From the NCBI GenBank assembly GCA_002919305.1, contig PKFB01000080.1, positions 62,001-126,000 of the forward strand: 64,000 bases of DNA, read 5' to 3'. The notes under the pieces are model-generated. The model did no database searches. It saw nothing but the letters and a program-made list of their open reading frames with translations, and was not told the DNA's origin. How positions within the stretch are numbered: the first letter of the stretch is position 1; every line of letters begins with the position of its first letter. Positions 36,729-44,047 of the stretch are shown here, piece by piece. The position numbers and the translations under genes are program-made. This DNA is from Actinomycetales bacterium. GTDB lineage: Bacteria > Actinomycetota > Actinomycetes > Mycobacteriales > Micromonosporaceae.

Positions 36729-36767
36729 TGTGACACTAACTAGCACCACATCCCCAAAAGTGTCACA
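36729..36767. promoter_or_regulatory. Probable operator of the PaaX-like regulator
   Basis: Perfect inverted repeat of 9-bp half sites: tgtgacact (36729-36737) and agtgtcaca (36759-36767), centres 30 bp apart (about three helix turns), ending 8 bp before the GTG of the regulator gene. PaaX proteins bind long palindromes and often repress themselves. Confidence 0.7.
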
Positions 36768-36775
36768 CTCGCCAG

Positions 36776-37576
36776 GTGCACGCGCGGTCCGCGCTCTTCG
36801 ATCTGTACGGAGATCATCTCCGCTCTCGTGGCGGCCAAGCGCCGATCGCCGCGCTGGTGAAACTGTTGGCCCCTTTAGGGATCGCGCCGCCCGCGGTACG
36901 CACGGCGGTCTCCCGGATGGTGCGCCAAGGATGGTTGGAACCGGTCCGGTTACCCGGCGGCCCCGGCTATGGCCTCACCCCTCGCGCGGTCCGGCGCCTC
37001 GACGATGCGGCGGCCCGCATCTACCGCACCGGGGATACCACCTGGCGCGGGCGTTTCGACCTGCTTGTGTTCACGTCCCCCGTGGATCGGACGGTACGCC
37101 CCCGGCTGGAGGCCACCCTGACGTATCTGGGGTACGCGGCGCTGGAGCGCGGAACCTGGCTGTCCCCGCGTCCCGCCGGTGAACTCGACGCCGTACTGGC
37201 GGAGTTCGGGGTCACCGCGCAGCGATTCAGCGCTGAACCCGTCGGCGGTATCGCCGAGGCGATGGCCGTAGTCCGGCGCGCCTGGGATCTGGACCGCTTG
37301 GCTGAGGCGTACCGCCGTTTCATCGCGGAGGCGGAGCCCATGCTCGCCGCGGTCGGGACCCACCCCAGTGACGAGGCGGCTTACGCGGCTCGTTTTCGCC
37401 TGGTCCATGCCTGGCGGAACTTCCTATTCCAGGATCCGTGCCTACCCGCCGAACTGCTTCCTCATCCCTGGCCGGGGACGATCGCGGCTCAGTTCTTCAA
37501 CCGGTACGCGCTGCAATTGCGTCCGGCGGCTGATCGGTATGTCGACTCCTGTTTGGCCGATCACAGTGGAAGATGA
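36776..37576 (+). CDS. PaaX family transcriptional regulator
   Basis: 266 residues. N-terminal winged helix (ALFDLYGDHLRSRGG, then PPAVRTAVSRMVRQGWLE, typical PaaX_N), central PaaX_Cas2-like domain (RGRFDLLVFTSPVDR) and C-terminal PaaX_C (FRLVHAWRNFLFQDPCLPAELLP). PaaX represses phenylacetate catabolism and is released by phenylacetyl-CoA. The central domain is structurally related to Cas2, but the order and DNA-binding helix leave no doubt that it is a regulator. The next gene, four bases downstream, is a PaaG-like hydratase/isomerase, in keeping with this role. GTG start inside the operator region. Confidence 0.9.
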   Translation: MHARSALFDLYGDHLRSRGGQAPIAALVKLLAPLGIAPPAVRTAVSRMVRQGWLEPVRLPGGPGYGLTPRAVRRLDDAAARIYRTGDTTWRGRFDLLVFTSPVDRTVRPRLEATLTYLGYAALERGTWLSPRPAGELDAVLAEFGVTAQRFSAEPVGGIAEAMAVVRRAWDLDRLAEAYRRFIAEAEPMLAAVGTHPSDEAAYAARFRLVHAWRNFLFQDPCLPAELLPHPWPGTIAAQFFNRYALQLRPAADRYVDSCLADHSGR

Positions 37577-37580
37577 CCAG

Positions 37581-38360
37581 ATGTTGCTGATAGAACGCGC
37601 CGACGGCGTGGTGACATTGACCCTCAACCGGCCAGATTCACTTAACGCACTCACCATCGCTCTGAAAGAACAGCTGATCGACGCGTTGATAGAACTCGCC
37701 GATGACGCTGAATGCCGTGCGCTGCTGCTGACCGGGGCCGGACGCGCCTTCTGCGCCGGGCAGGATCTGCGGGAACACGCCGACGTGCTGCAGCGCAGCG
37801 GTCCCGAGGCGGCGCTGGCGACCGTGCGACGACACTACAACCCGCTCGCCCTACGGTTGGGCACGTTCCCCAAGCCTGTGGTCGCCGCCGTCAACGGTAT
37901 GGCGGCCGGGGCCGGGGCTTCCCTGGCCCTCCTGGCCGATTTTCGGGTCGGGGGACCGTCGACCCGATTCCTGATGGCGTTCGCCAATGTCGGGTTGGCA
38001 GCCGATACGGGCGCGTCCTGGGTGCTGCCTCGCCTGGTGGGGCACGCACGAGCCACCCAGATGTTGATGTTGGCTGAGCCAGTCTCCGCGACCGAAGCCG
38101 AACGGATCGGCCTGCTGACCGAACTGGTCGCCGATGACGGTGAGATTCTCGCCGCGGCGCGGCGGTTGGCGGTCAGGCTGGCCGCGGGCCCCGCCGTCGC
38201 GTACGCCCAGATCAAACGGGAGCTGGTGGACGCGGCCTCGTTGACGGCGGCCTTGGAGATCGAGGCGGAGGCACAGCAGATCTGCAGCACCACGGTTGAT
38301 CACCGCGCCGCCACCGAGGCCTTTCTCGCTAAGGAACGCCCTCGCTTCACAGGACGCTAG
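37581..38360 (+). CDS. Enoyl-CoA hydratase/isomerase, PaaG-like
   Basis: 259 residues of the crotonase family. Oxyanion-hole motifs GAGRAFCAGQDLREH and VNGMAAGAGASLALLADFR, and ANVGLAADTGASWVLPRLVG with the catalytic Asp of PaaG-type isomerases instead of the hydratase Glu. PaaG opens the epoxide ring of phenylacetyl-CoA epoxide to an oxepin. The ATG at 37581 has GGAAG eight bases upstream; GTG 37566 is the alternative. It forms a two-gene unit with the PaaX-like gene. No other paa genes are in the window, so it may act on a different aromatic or branched acyl-CoA. Confidence 0.88.
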   Translation: MLLIERADGVVTLTLNRPDSLNALTIALKEQLIDALIELADDAECRALLLTGAGRAFCAGQDLREHADVLQRSGPEAALATVRRHYNPLALRLGTFPKPVVAAVNGMAAGAGASLALLADFRVGGPSTRFLMAFANVGLAADTGASWVLPRLVGHARATQMLMLAEPVSATEAERIGLLTELVADDGEILAAARRLAVRLAAGPAVAYAQIKRELVDAASLTAALEIEAEAQQICSTTVDHRAATEAFLAKERPRFTGR

Positions 38361-38380
38361 CGGACGCCCGCCGCCCGCCG

Positions 38381-38986
38381 TCAGTCCTCCTCGCCGGCCT
38401 CCTCCGGGTCCAGCTCGGTCACCTCACCCAGGACGTAAGCCTGCATGGCCAACTCGTTCCCGGATGGCCAGACGAACGCGGGCAGCTCCCGAGGGCCGAG
38501 TTGCATCACATACGACCAGAACATCCGGACGGCTTCGGCCTGAGAGGACGCCTCGATCGGTATCGCCAGGCTGACCAGCCAGTCACGGCGCGGCGCGTTC
38601 ACCGCGTGTTCGGTTCCGATCTGGTCGGCGATGGCGGCGTACGCCGCTTCACTCAACGCCGTGAAGGAGCCATTGAGCTCCAAGTTCTTCACCAGCAGTG
38701 GGGAGTCTAGGAGCCGGTGTGTGTAGCGGACCGCCACGGTGTGGTCGGTCTTCCCCTGGCTGGCGTCCGGATCATCCGGACCTTCGGTGTCGCGATCATC
38801 ACGCCCCACGACCACACCGAGCCCGAAGACCGCCCGGTTGTCGGGTTCCTCGGTCACCAGTACGACGCTGTCGCCCTCGGAGGGCGTCACGTCACCGGGC
38901 TCAACCGGCAAGGTGAGGGTGTCGTGGTGGAACAGACGCTCCGCCGTGTACCGCTCCGCTCCGACGACGACGGCCCAGTGCCGCAT
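38381..38986 (-). CDS. Conserved hypothetical protein, 201 residues
   Basis: I do not recognise this family firmly. Start at ATG 38986 (MRHWAVVVGAERYTAERLF), with GGAGG about nine bases upstream. The first half (WAVVVGAERY, SEGDSVVLVTEEPDNRAVFGLGVVVG) recalls an EVE/PUA-like beta barrel that binds modified nucleotides, but the match is loose. A middle acidic linker (RDTEGPDDPDASQ) is followed by a helical half ending in an acidic tail (DPEEAGEED). No membrane helix or signal. It is alone between convergent and co-directional genes. Confidence 0.75.
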   Translation of the reverse strand: MRHWAVVVGAERYTAERLFHHDTLTLPVEPGDVTPSEGDSVVLVTEEPDNRAVFGLGVVVGRDDRDTEGPDDPDASQGKTDHTVAVRYTHRLLDSPLLVKNLELNGSFTALSEAAYAAIADQIGTEHAVNAPRRDWLVSLAIPIEASSQAEAVRMFWSYVMQLGPRELPAFVWPSGNELAMQAYVLGEVTELDPEEAGEED

Positions 38987-39197
38987 GATGTCCCCTCCGT
39001 GCTCGCCTCCTCCAGTTGACCGGTCAGATTGCCCGGGAGCCCAGACAATCTGGCGAGTCAGGACGAGGGTAACGAGAGGATCGATGCCTGTGGGCTCCGG
39101 GAGGACCCCGGAGGCTGTGGGGACGGTGCCGGGTTCGGGATACCCGTTTGTCCCGTCCCCTCCGGATGTGGTGTCGTGGGTGATACTCGGTGGCTCC

Positions 39198-39842
39198 TCA
39201 CACCGGTTTCTTGACCGCGCAGAGGAGACCGCCCCCAAGCGGAAGAAGCGCCGGGAGCCACTCGTCGGAGTCACGCAGCTCGCGTACCACCTCACGCAAC
39301 GCCACCGACTCCGGGTCGCGTGCCGCCGGGTCGATGACCCGACCCGAGCCCAACGCGTTGTCCAGGGCGACCACGCCCCCGGGGCGGAGGAGCCGTTGGG
39401 CCTCGGTGAGCATCTGGGGGTACTCGGCCTTCTCACTGTGGATGAAGACCAGGTCATAGGCGGCGTCGGCCAGTCGGGGCAGGACCTCCAGGGCCCGTCC
39501 CGTGATCAGGCGGGTGCGGGAAGACGGGAAACCGGCTTCGGTGAAAGCGAGGCGGGCCAGCCGTTGATGTTCTGGCTCGATGTCCATCGTGGTGAGGATC
39601 CCGTCCGGACGCATACCGCGGAGCAGCCACAGGCCACTGACCCCGGTTCCGGTCCCCACCTCTACCACGGCTCTGGCGCCGGTCGCTCCTGCTAACAACC
39701 GTAGAGCCGCGCCGCTACCCGGGTCGATGGGGAGGATGCCGAGCTCCGCCGCCCGGGCACGCGCCGCCAGCAGGATGTTGTCCTCGGCGACGTACGACTC
39801 GGTGAACTCGCGGATCTCAGCCGCGAGCAGCGACCTGTCGAT
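39198..39842 (-). CDS. O-methyltransferase, Rv1220c-like (apparent ATC start)
   Basis: SAM-dependent class I methyltransferase of about 214 residues: glycine motif VVEVGTGTGVSGLWLL, acidic loop TTMDIEPEHQRLAR, DLVFIHSEKAEYP and a C-terminal GGGLLCAVKK. It matches the type-3 O-methyltransferase next to sigE and htrA in mycobacteria (Rv1220c). In the frame, no ATG, GTG or TTG occurs near the expected N-terminus; ATC at 39842 lies six bases after GGAGG and gives IDRSLLAAEIREF, the right length. The next canonical start is 58 codons upstream and would add an Arg-rich, unlikely extension. Usual acceptor is a catechol-like compound; here unknown. Confidence 0.82.
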   Translation of the reverse strand: MDRSLLAAEIREFTESYVAEDNILLAARARAAELGILPIDPGSGAALRLLAGATGARAVVEVGTGTGVSGLWLLRGMRPDGILTTMDIEPEHQRLARLAFTEAGFPSSRTRLITGRALEVLPRLADAAYDLVFIHSEKAEYPQMLTEAQRLLRPGGVVALDNALGSGRVIDPAARDPESVALREVVRELRDSDEWLPALLPLGGGLLCAVKKPV

Positions 39843-40299
39843 GGCGCACCTCCCTCGTCTGTGACGGCGCCGGCCTGGCGCGGTACGCCACAGCCTAAGA
39901 GGTACTGCGGACCGGACGGTGGAGGCGAGCCGCTCAGCGTTCGCGTTATGGAACGCCCGAGGGATTTTAGGGAGCAAACAGCGGACGATAAGGCGGTAAG
40001 GCCACGAATAGCACACTTCAGGGATTTATGGGATATCGATCGGTACGCACGGTGTCCTATAGCAGGGGCGTGTCATGCTGGTCCTGTCTGCCCTGTCTGT
40101 GGGACGGCACGTGTCATGCTGGCCGTGGATGTCCCATCGTCCGGATAGGACATGCCATGCTGGTTCCGTATGTCCCATCTTCCGGATGGGGCGTGCCATG
40201 CTGGTTGGTACGCGCCCGACGCTCGCCGGCTCCGCATGCGACGCTGGAGCGGGAAGCGCTGACAGCCACCAGGTGCGCTGCCCAGGAGGTGTTCCGAGC
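39843..40299. other. Gap between O-methyltransferase and htrA; sigE-rseA absent
   Basis: 457 bp where M. tuberculosis and many relatives carry sigE and its anti-sigma gene. No sigma factor or zinc-finger anti-sigma sequence can be read in any frame. About 39950-40040 is AT-richer; 40040-40247 is a 41-bp tandem repeat array; AGGAGG at 40284-40289 is the htrA ribosome binding site. Confidence 0.7.
40040..40247 (+). repeat. 41-bp tandem repeat array upstream of htrA
   Basis: Four adjacent units of exactly 41 bp start at 40070, 40111, 40152 and 40193, each beginning with the core gtgYcatgctgg. A partial unit precedes (40040-40069, gtcctat..ggggc) and a degenerate one follows (cgacgctgg at about 40239-40247). 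The middle units contain a small inverted repeat cccatc-ttccg-gatggg. No spacers, so not CRISPR. Confidence 0.85.
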
Positions 40300-41727
40300 G
40301 TGACCGACCGAGCGCAACCGGCCGGATTCCCCAGCGCGGAGATTCCCTCCATGGGGCGTCAGGGCGCTGGATGGCTGGACAGCGGGCGACGTGGAGGACC
40401 CCAAGGATCCATGAGCCGCGATGTCGCAGGACACGGTAATGCGTACCGTGACGCAACGGGGCAGAACAACGGAAATCAGGCCGGCATATCGCAAGGGGTC
40501 ATGAGGCACAACGGTGAAGCGGGAACCCACATCTGGTGGACGGACGCGTTGAGCGACCCGTGGCGTGACCCGACGAGCCAGGCCCGCGTGGTCTACCCGC
40601 CGGCCTTCGATCCGCGGCCCGCGCTGGAGCCTTTAGACAAGCTGGTTCCGGACAGTGGAACGAGCGGACGGCGTCTGGGCGGCGGGTTGTGGCTTGTGGT
40701 CTTGGTCACCGCCCTGCTGGCCGGGGCGCTTGGGGGTGCTCTGGGGTATGTGGCGGCGGTCCGCACCGATTCCGGCAACGAGATAGGTGGCGAGGTACCC
40801 GCCGCCGCGGAGCGGCCACCGGACTCTGTGGCGGGCGTGGTCAACCAGGTGCTTCCCAGCGTGGTGACCATTGAATTCCGGTCGGGGACGCACTCCGGGA
40901 ACGGATCCGGCTTCGTGATCTCCACGGATGGCTACATCATGACCAATGAGCACGTGGCCGAGGCCGCCGGAAATGCCGGGGAGATCCGGGTGGTGTTCAG
41001 CGACGGTTCGGCCACGACCGCGCAGATCGTGGGCGGGGACAACGACTCCGACGTGGCGGTGTTGCGGGTCGACCGGGAAAACCTCTCGCCGGTGCAGTTC
41101 GGTGATTCCACCCGGGTAGCGGTGGGGGATCCGGTCATCGCCATCGGGGCTCCTCTCGGGCTGCAGAACACCGTCACCACAGGAGTGATCAGCGCCTTGG
41201 ACCGGCCGGTGGTGGCGGGAGAAGAGGACAACTATTCCGTGGTCGCCGCGATTCAGACCGACGCCGCGATCAATCCCGGTAACTCCGGTGGGCCGTTATT
41301 GGACGCCAGTGGGCGCGTGATCGGCGTGAATTCGGCGATCCAAACCCTCGCCTCTGAGCAGGGACAAGCCGGCAATATCGGGTTGGGTTTTGCTATCCCG
41401 ATCAACCACGCTCGCCGGATCGCCAACGAGATCATTCAAAACGGGTCAGCGACCCGTACGGTGATCGGCGCCGAACTGGATATGTCGTACGACAACATCA
41501 ACGGCGGGGTCCGGTTGCAAGCGGTTGAACCCGGAGGGCCGGCGGAGCGGGCTGGTCTGCGGGGTGGGGACATCGTGACCCGGTTCGGGGAGCGGTACCT
41601 GCAGGAGGGCGTTGAACTGTTGGCCCTGGTCCGCACCCATGCTCCCGGGGACGTGGTGACCGTCGAATACCTGCGTGGTACTGAGCGGCGGACTACCCAG
41701 GTGACACTGGCGGCCGATGCCGAGTGA
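40300..41727 (+). CDS. HtrA-like serine protease with PDZ domain
   Basis: 475 residues: a long hydrophilic cytoplasmic N-terminus (1-125), one membrane helix (about 127-152), an S1C trypsin-like domain and a PDZ domain (about 385-472). Triad H218 (MTNEHVAEAA), D251 (DNDSDVAVL) and S329 (NPGNSGGP) is intact. It acts outside the membrane in protein quality control. GTG 40300 is chosen because AGGAGG lies ten bases before it; the frame is open further upstream through the 41-bp repeats, but no ribosome site supports a longer protein. Followed by tatB, as in mycobacteria. Confidence 0.92.
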   Translation: MTDRAQPAGFPSAEIPSMGRQGAGWLDSGRRGGPQGSMSRDVAGHGNAYRDATGQNNGNQAGISQGVMRHNGEAGTHIWWTDALSDPWRDPTSQARVVYPPAFDPRPALEPLDKLVPDSGTSGRRLGGGLWLVVLVTALLAGALGGALGYVAAVRTDSGNEIGGEVPAAAERPPDSVAGVVNQVLPSVVTIEFRSGTHSGNGSGFVISTDGYIMTNEHVAEAAGNAGEIRVVFSDGSATTAQIVGGDNDSDVAVLRVDRENLSPVQFGDSTRVAVGDPVIAIGAPLGLQNTVTTGVISALDRPVVAGEEDNYSVVAAIQTDAAINPGNSGGPLLDASGRVIGVNSAIQTLASEQGQAGNIGLGFAIPINHARRIANEIIQNGSATRTVIGAELDMSYDNINGGVRLQAVEPGGPAERAGLRGGDIVTRFGERYLQEGVELLALVRTHAPGDVVTVEYLRGTERRTTQVTLAADAE

Positions 41728-41827
41728 GCCCGTGAGGGCCATTAGTGTGCATCTCCACGTTTGACACTCTGGCCTTGGACCAAGGCGGCCACGTACGCTT
41801 CCAGTGACGTACCTGGGAGGAGCGCGG

Positions 41828-42220
41828 ATGTTCGACAATATCAACGGATGGGAGATCGCGGCACTCCTCCTGATCGCGCTGTTCATCCTCGGTCCGGAGC
41901 GGCTGCCTAAGGTGATCTCAGACGCGGCCAGAGGGATCCGTAAGCTCCGTCAGATGGCGCGCAACGCCACCGCCGAACTCAACCGGGAGATGGGCACCAA
42001 TCTGCGGATGGAGGATCTGCATCCGAAGACCTTCATCCGCAAACACGTGCTCAGCGAAGAGGACGAGGCGATGCTGCGCCGGCCGTTCCAGGAGCTGTAC
42101 AACGACATGGAGGACATCGCCTCTAAGACCGATCTGCGCAGCAACGGCTCACGTCGGGCCATCCCGAGCCAGCAGAACGGTCACCACCCCACGCCGAACT
42201 TCGACATCGACGCCACCTGA
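41828..42220 (+). CDS. tatB: Twin-arginine translocase subunit TatB
   Basis: 130 residues. N-terminal membrane helix with the Tat hinge: MFDNINGWEIAALLLIALFIL then GPERLP, an amphipathic helix (KVISDAARGIRKLRQMAR) and a polar tail; the GPERLP and E near residue 9 are typical of TatB. TatB recognises twin-arginine signal peptides with TatC. GGGAGG lies nine bases upstream of the ATG. A strong terminator follows. Confidence 0.94.
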   Translation: MFDNINGWEIAALLLIALFILGPERLPKVISDAARGIRKLRQMARNATAELNREMGTNLRMEDLHPKTFIRKHVLSEEDEAMLRRPFQELYNDMEDIASKTDLRSNGSRRAIPSQQNGHHPTPNFDIDAT

Positions 42221-42283
42221 TTGATCGACGCCATTTGAGGGAAACCCGAGGCTGGGTACGAAGGCGCTGGCTGTCAAGGCCCG

Positions 42284-42317
42284 AGTCCATCCGGGCCGGA
42301 CCCGGCCCGGATGGACT
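42284..42317. terminator. Strong terminator between tatB and mrp
   Basis: Perfect 15-bp stem agtccatccgggccg / cggcccggatggact with a four-base loop, followed by TTTC. It lies between convergent genes. Confidence 0.92.
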
Positions 42318-42345
42318 TTCCTGAGCGTCTCTCAGAGAGCGTCTC

Positions 42346-43485
42346 TCAGCGTGGGCTGAGGCCCAAGGACTTACCCACCAGGCTCTCCCGACGGATCGCC
42401 AGGCGGCTCGCCACCTCATTCAAGGCCACCGCGGCCGGGGCCTGTGGATCCGAGATCACCAAGGGCTCACCCTTGTCACCGGCCTCACGCAGCCGGGTGT
42501 CCAGCGGGATCTGTCCCAGCAGCGGCACCTGCGCGCCCACCAGCTGACTGAGGGTCGAGGCCACCTGCTGCCCACCACCGGAGCCGAACACCTCCATACG
42601 TTCGCCACCGGGCAGCTCCAGCCACGACATGTTCTCCACGACGCCGACCAGGCGTTGGTGGGTGTGGACCGCGATGGAGCCTGCCCGCTCGGCCACCTCG
42701 GCGGCGGCGACCTGGGGGGTGGTCACCACCAGGATCTCCGCGTTGGGGACCAGGTGGGCCACCGAGATGGCGACGTCACCGGTCCCTGGCGGCAGGTCCA
42801 GCAGCAGCACGTCCAGGTCGCCCCAGTACACGTCGGCGAGGAACTGCTGCAGTGCCCGGTGCAGCATAGGGCCTCGCCAGATCACCGCGGCGTTGCCCTG
42901 GGTGAACATCCCGATCGAGATGACCTTCACGCCATGTGCCTGCGGCGGCATGATCATCTGCTCCACCTGGGTGGGCTGGCTGGTCACCCCCAGCATGCGC
43001 GGCACCGAATGGCCGTAGATGTCGGCGTCGATCACCCCGACATCCAGCCCACGGGCCGCCAACGCCGCCGCGAGGTTCACGGTGATGCTCGACTTGCCGA
43101 CGCCTCCTTTGCCTGAGGCGATCGCGTACACCCGAGTCCGGGACCCCGGTTGCGCGAAGGGGATGACCGGTTCGGCGCCCCCGCCACCCCGAAGGGTCGC
43201 CTGAAGCGACCGGCGCTGCTCGTCGGACATCACCCCGAACTCAACGGTGACGCCGGTCACGCCTGGGACCGTGCTCACCTCACGAGCGACATCCTCCCGA
43301 AGCTTGTCCCGCAGCGGACAACCGGCCACCGTCAGGAGCACATCCACCCGGACGTGACCATCCGCGGCGATCGTCACATCGCGGACCATCCCGAGTTCGG
43401 TGATCGGGCGTCGGATCTCGGGGTCGTTGACACGGGCTAGCGCGGCCCGGATCGGGCCTTCCAGATCGGTGGACGCGGTTGGCAT
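42346..43485 (-). CDS. mrp: Mrp/ApbC family iron-sulfur cluster carrier ATPase
   Basis: 379 residues. N-terminal MIP18/DUF59 domain (ALARVNDPEIRRPITELGM and CPLRDKLREDV), then a P-loop ATPase of the MinD/Mrp type with deviant Walker A SGKGGVGKSS and LLDLPPGTGD. It lacks a clear CxxC metal pair near the C-terminus, unlike many Mrp proteins. It delivers Fe-S clusters to apoproteins. Start ATG 43485, seven bases after TAGCAT: probably short-leader mRNA. A 14-bp tandem duplication (gagcgtctctcaga twice, 42323-42349) overlaps the stop codon and defines the last residues. Confidence 0.93.
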   Translation of the reverse strand: MPTASTDLEGPIRAALARVNDPEIRRPITELGMVRDVTIAADGHVRVDVLLTVAGCPLRDKLREDVAREVSTVPGVTGVTVEFGVMSDEQRRSLQATLRGGGGAEPVIPFAQPGSRTRVYAIASGKGGVGKSSITVNLAAALAARGLDVGVIDADIYGHSVPRMLGVTSQPTQVEQMIMPPQAHGVKVISIGMFTQGNAAVIWRGPMLHRALQQFLADVYWGDLDVLLLDLPPGTGDVAISVAHLVPNAEILVVTTPQVAAAEVAERAGSIAVHTHQRLVGVVENMSWLELPGGERMEVFGSGGGQQVASTLSQLVGAQVPLLGQIPLDTRLREAGDKGEPLVISDPQAPAAVALNEVASRLAIRRESLVGKSLGLSPR

Positions 43486-43492
43486 GGGGCCA

Positions 43493-43498
43493 ATGCTA
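43493..43498 (-). promoter_or_regulatory. Short-leader -10 box of mrp
   Basis: TAGCAT on the minus strand, seven bases before the ATG at 43485; it overlaps the 3' end of the upstream DUF1003 gene, so mrp can be transcribed alone. Confidence 0.5.
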
Positions 43499-44047
43499 CG
43501 GCGGCGTCGCGGAACGACCATCCGCCGGGAGCAGCGGGCCCCGTGATTTCTTCGAGTGCCTCCGCGTACTTTCCTCCAAATCCTCCAGCAGGTGCTCCAG
43601 CTCGGAACGGATGAAGTCCCGGGTGGCCATCTCACCGACCGCGATCCGCAACGCGGCGATCTCCCGGGCCAGGTACTCGGTGTCGGCCTTCTGCATCGCG
43701 GCGCGGCGACGGTCCTCCTCCATCGCCAGCCGGTCCCGGTCGGCCTGGCGGTTTTGCGCGAGCAGGATCAGCGGCGCCGCGAAGGAAGCCTGAATCGACA
43801 GCAGGAGAGTGAGGAAGGTGTGCGTGTAGGGGTCGAACCGCCACTCCTCCGGCGCCAGGGTGTTCCAGCCGATCCACAGCGCGATGAACGCCGTCATGTA
43901 GGCCAGGAACCGTGCTGTCCCCATAAATCGGGCGATTCGCTCAGAGAATTGCCCAAAAGTCTCCGAATCCATCCTGGGCAGGGTCAGGCGCGTGGCACGC
44001 GGCTGATCCAGACGCCGTCGGGAGGACGAAGAAACGAAGTCAGCCAT
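43496..44047 (-). CDS. DUF1003 membrane protein
   Basis: 183 residues. Two membrane helices (about 46-64 and 78-98) with ALWIGWNT and TLLLSIQASFAAPLILLAQNRQADRDR, the DUF1003 signature; a long charged coiled coil follows (to about 160). Function unknown; the family often neighbours CBS or MgtE genes. The ATG overlaps the stop of the upstream MgtE-N/CBS gene (ATGGCTGA), so the products are coupled. An upstream in-frame start would intrude into that gene. Confidence 0.92.
   Translation of the reverse strand: MADFVSSSSRRRLDQPRATRLTLPRMDSETFGQFSERIARFMGTARFLAYMTAFIALWIGWNTLAPEEWRFDPYTHTFLTLLLSIQASFAAPLILLAQNRQADRDRLAMEEDRRRAAMQKADTEYLAREIAALRIAVGEMATRDFIRSELEHLLEDLEESTRRHSKKSRGPLLPADGRSATPP

Noticed and set aside
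36776-37576. Cas2-like domain as sign of a CRISPR system
   Set aside because: The Cas2-like fold is the normal middle domain of PaaX regulators; winged helix and PaaX_C domain are present and no array exists.
40070-40233. Possible CRISPR array
   Set aside because: Units are contiguous 41-mers without unique spacers, they diverge along their whole length, and no cas genes are near.
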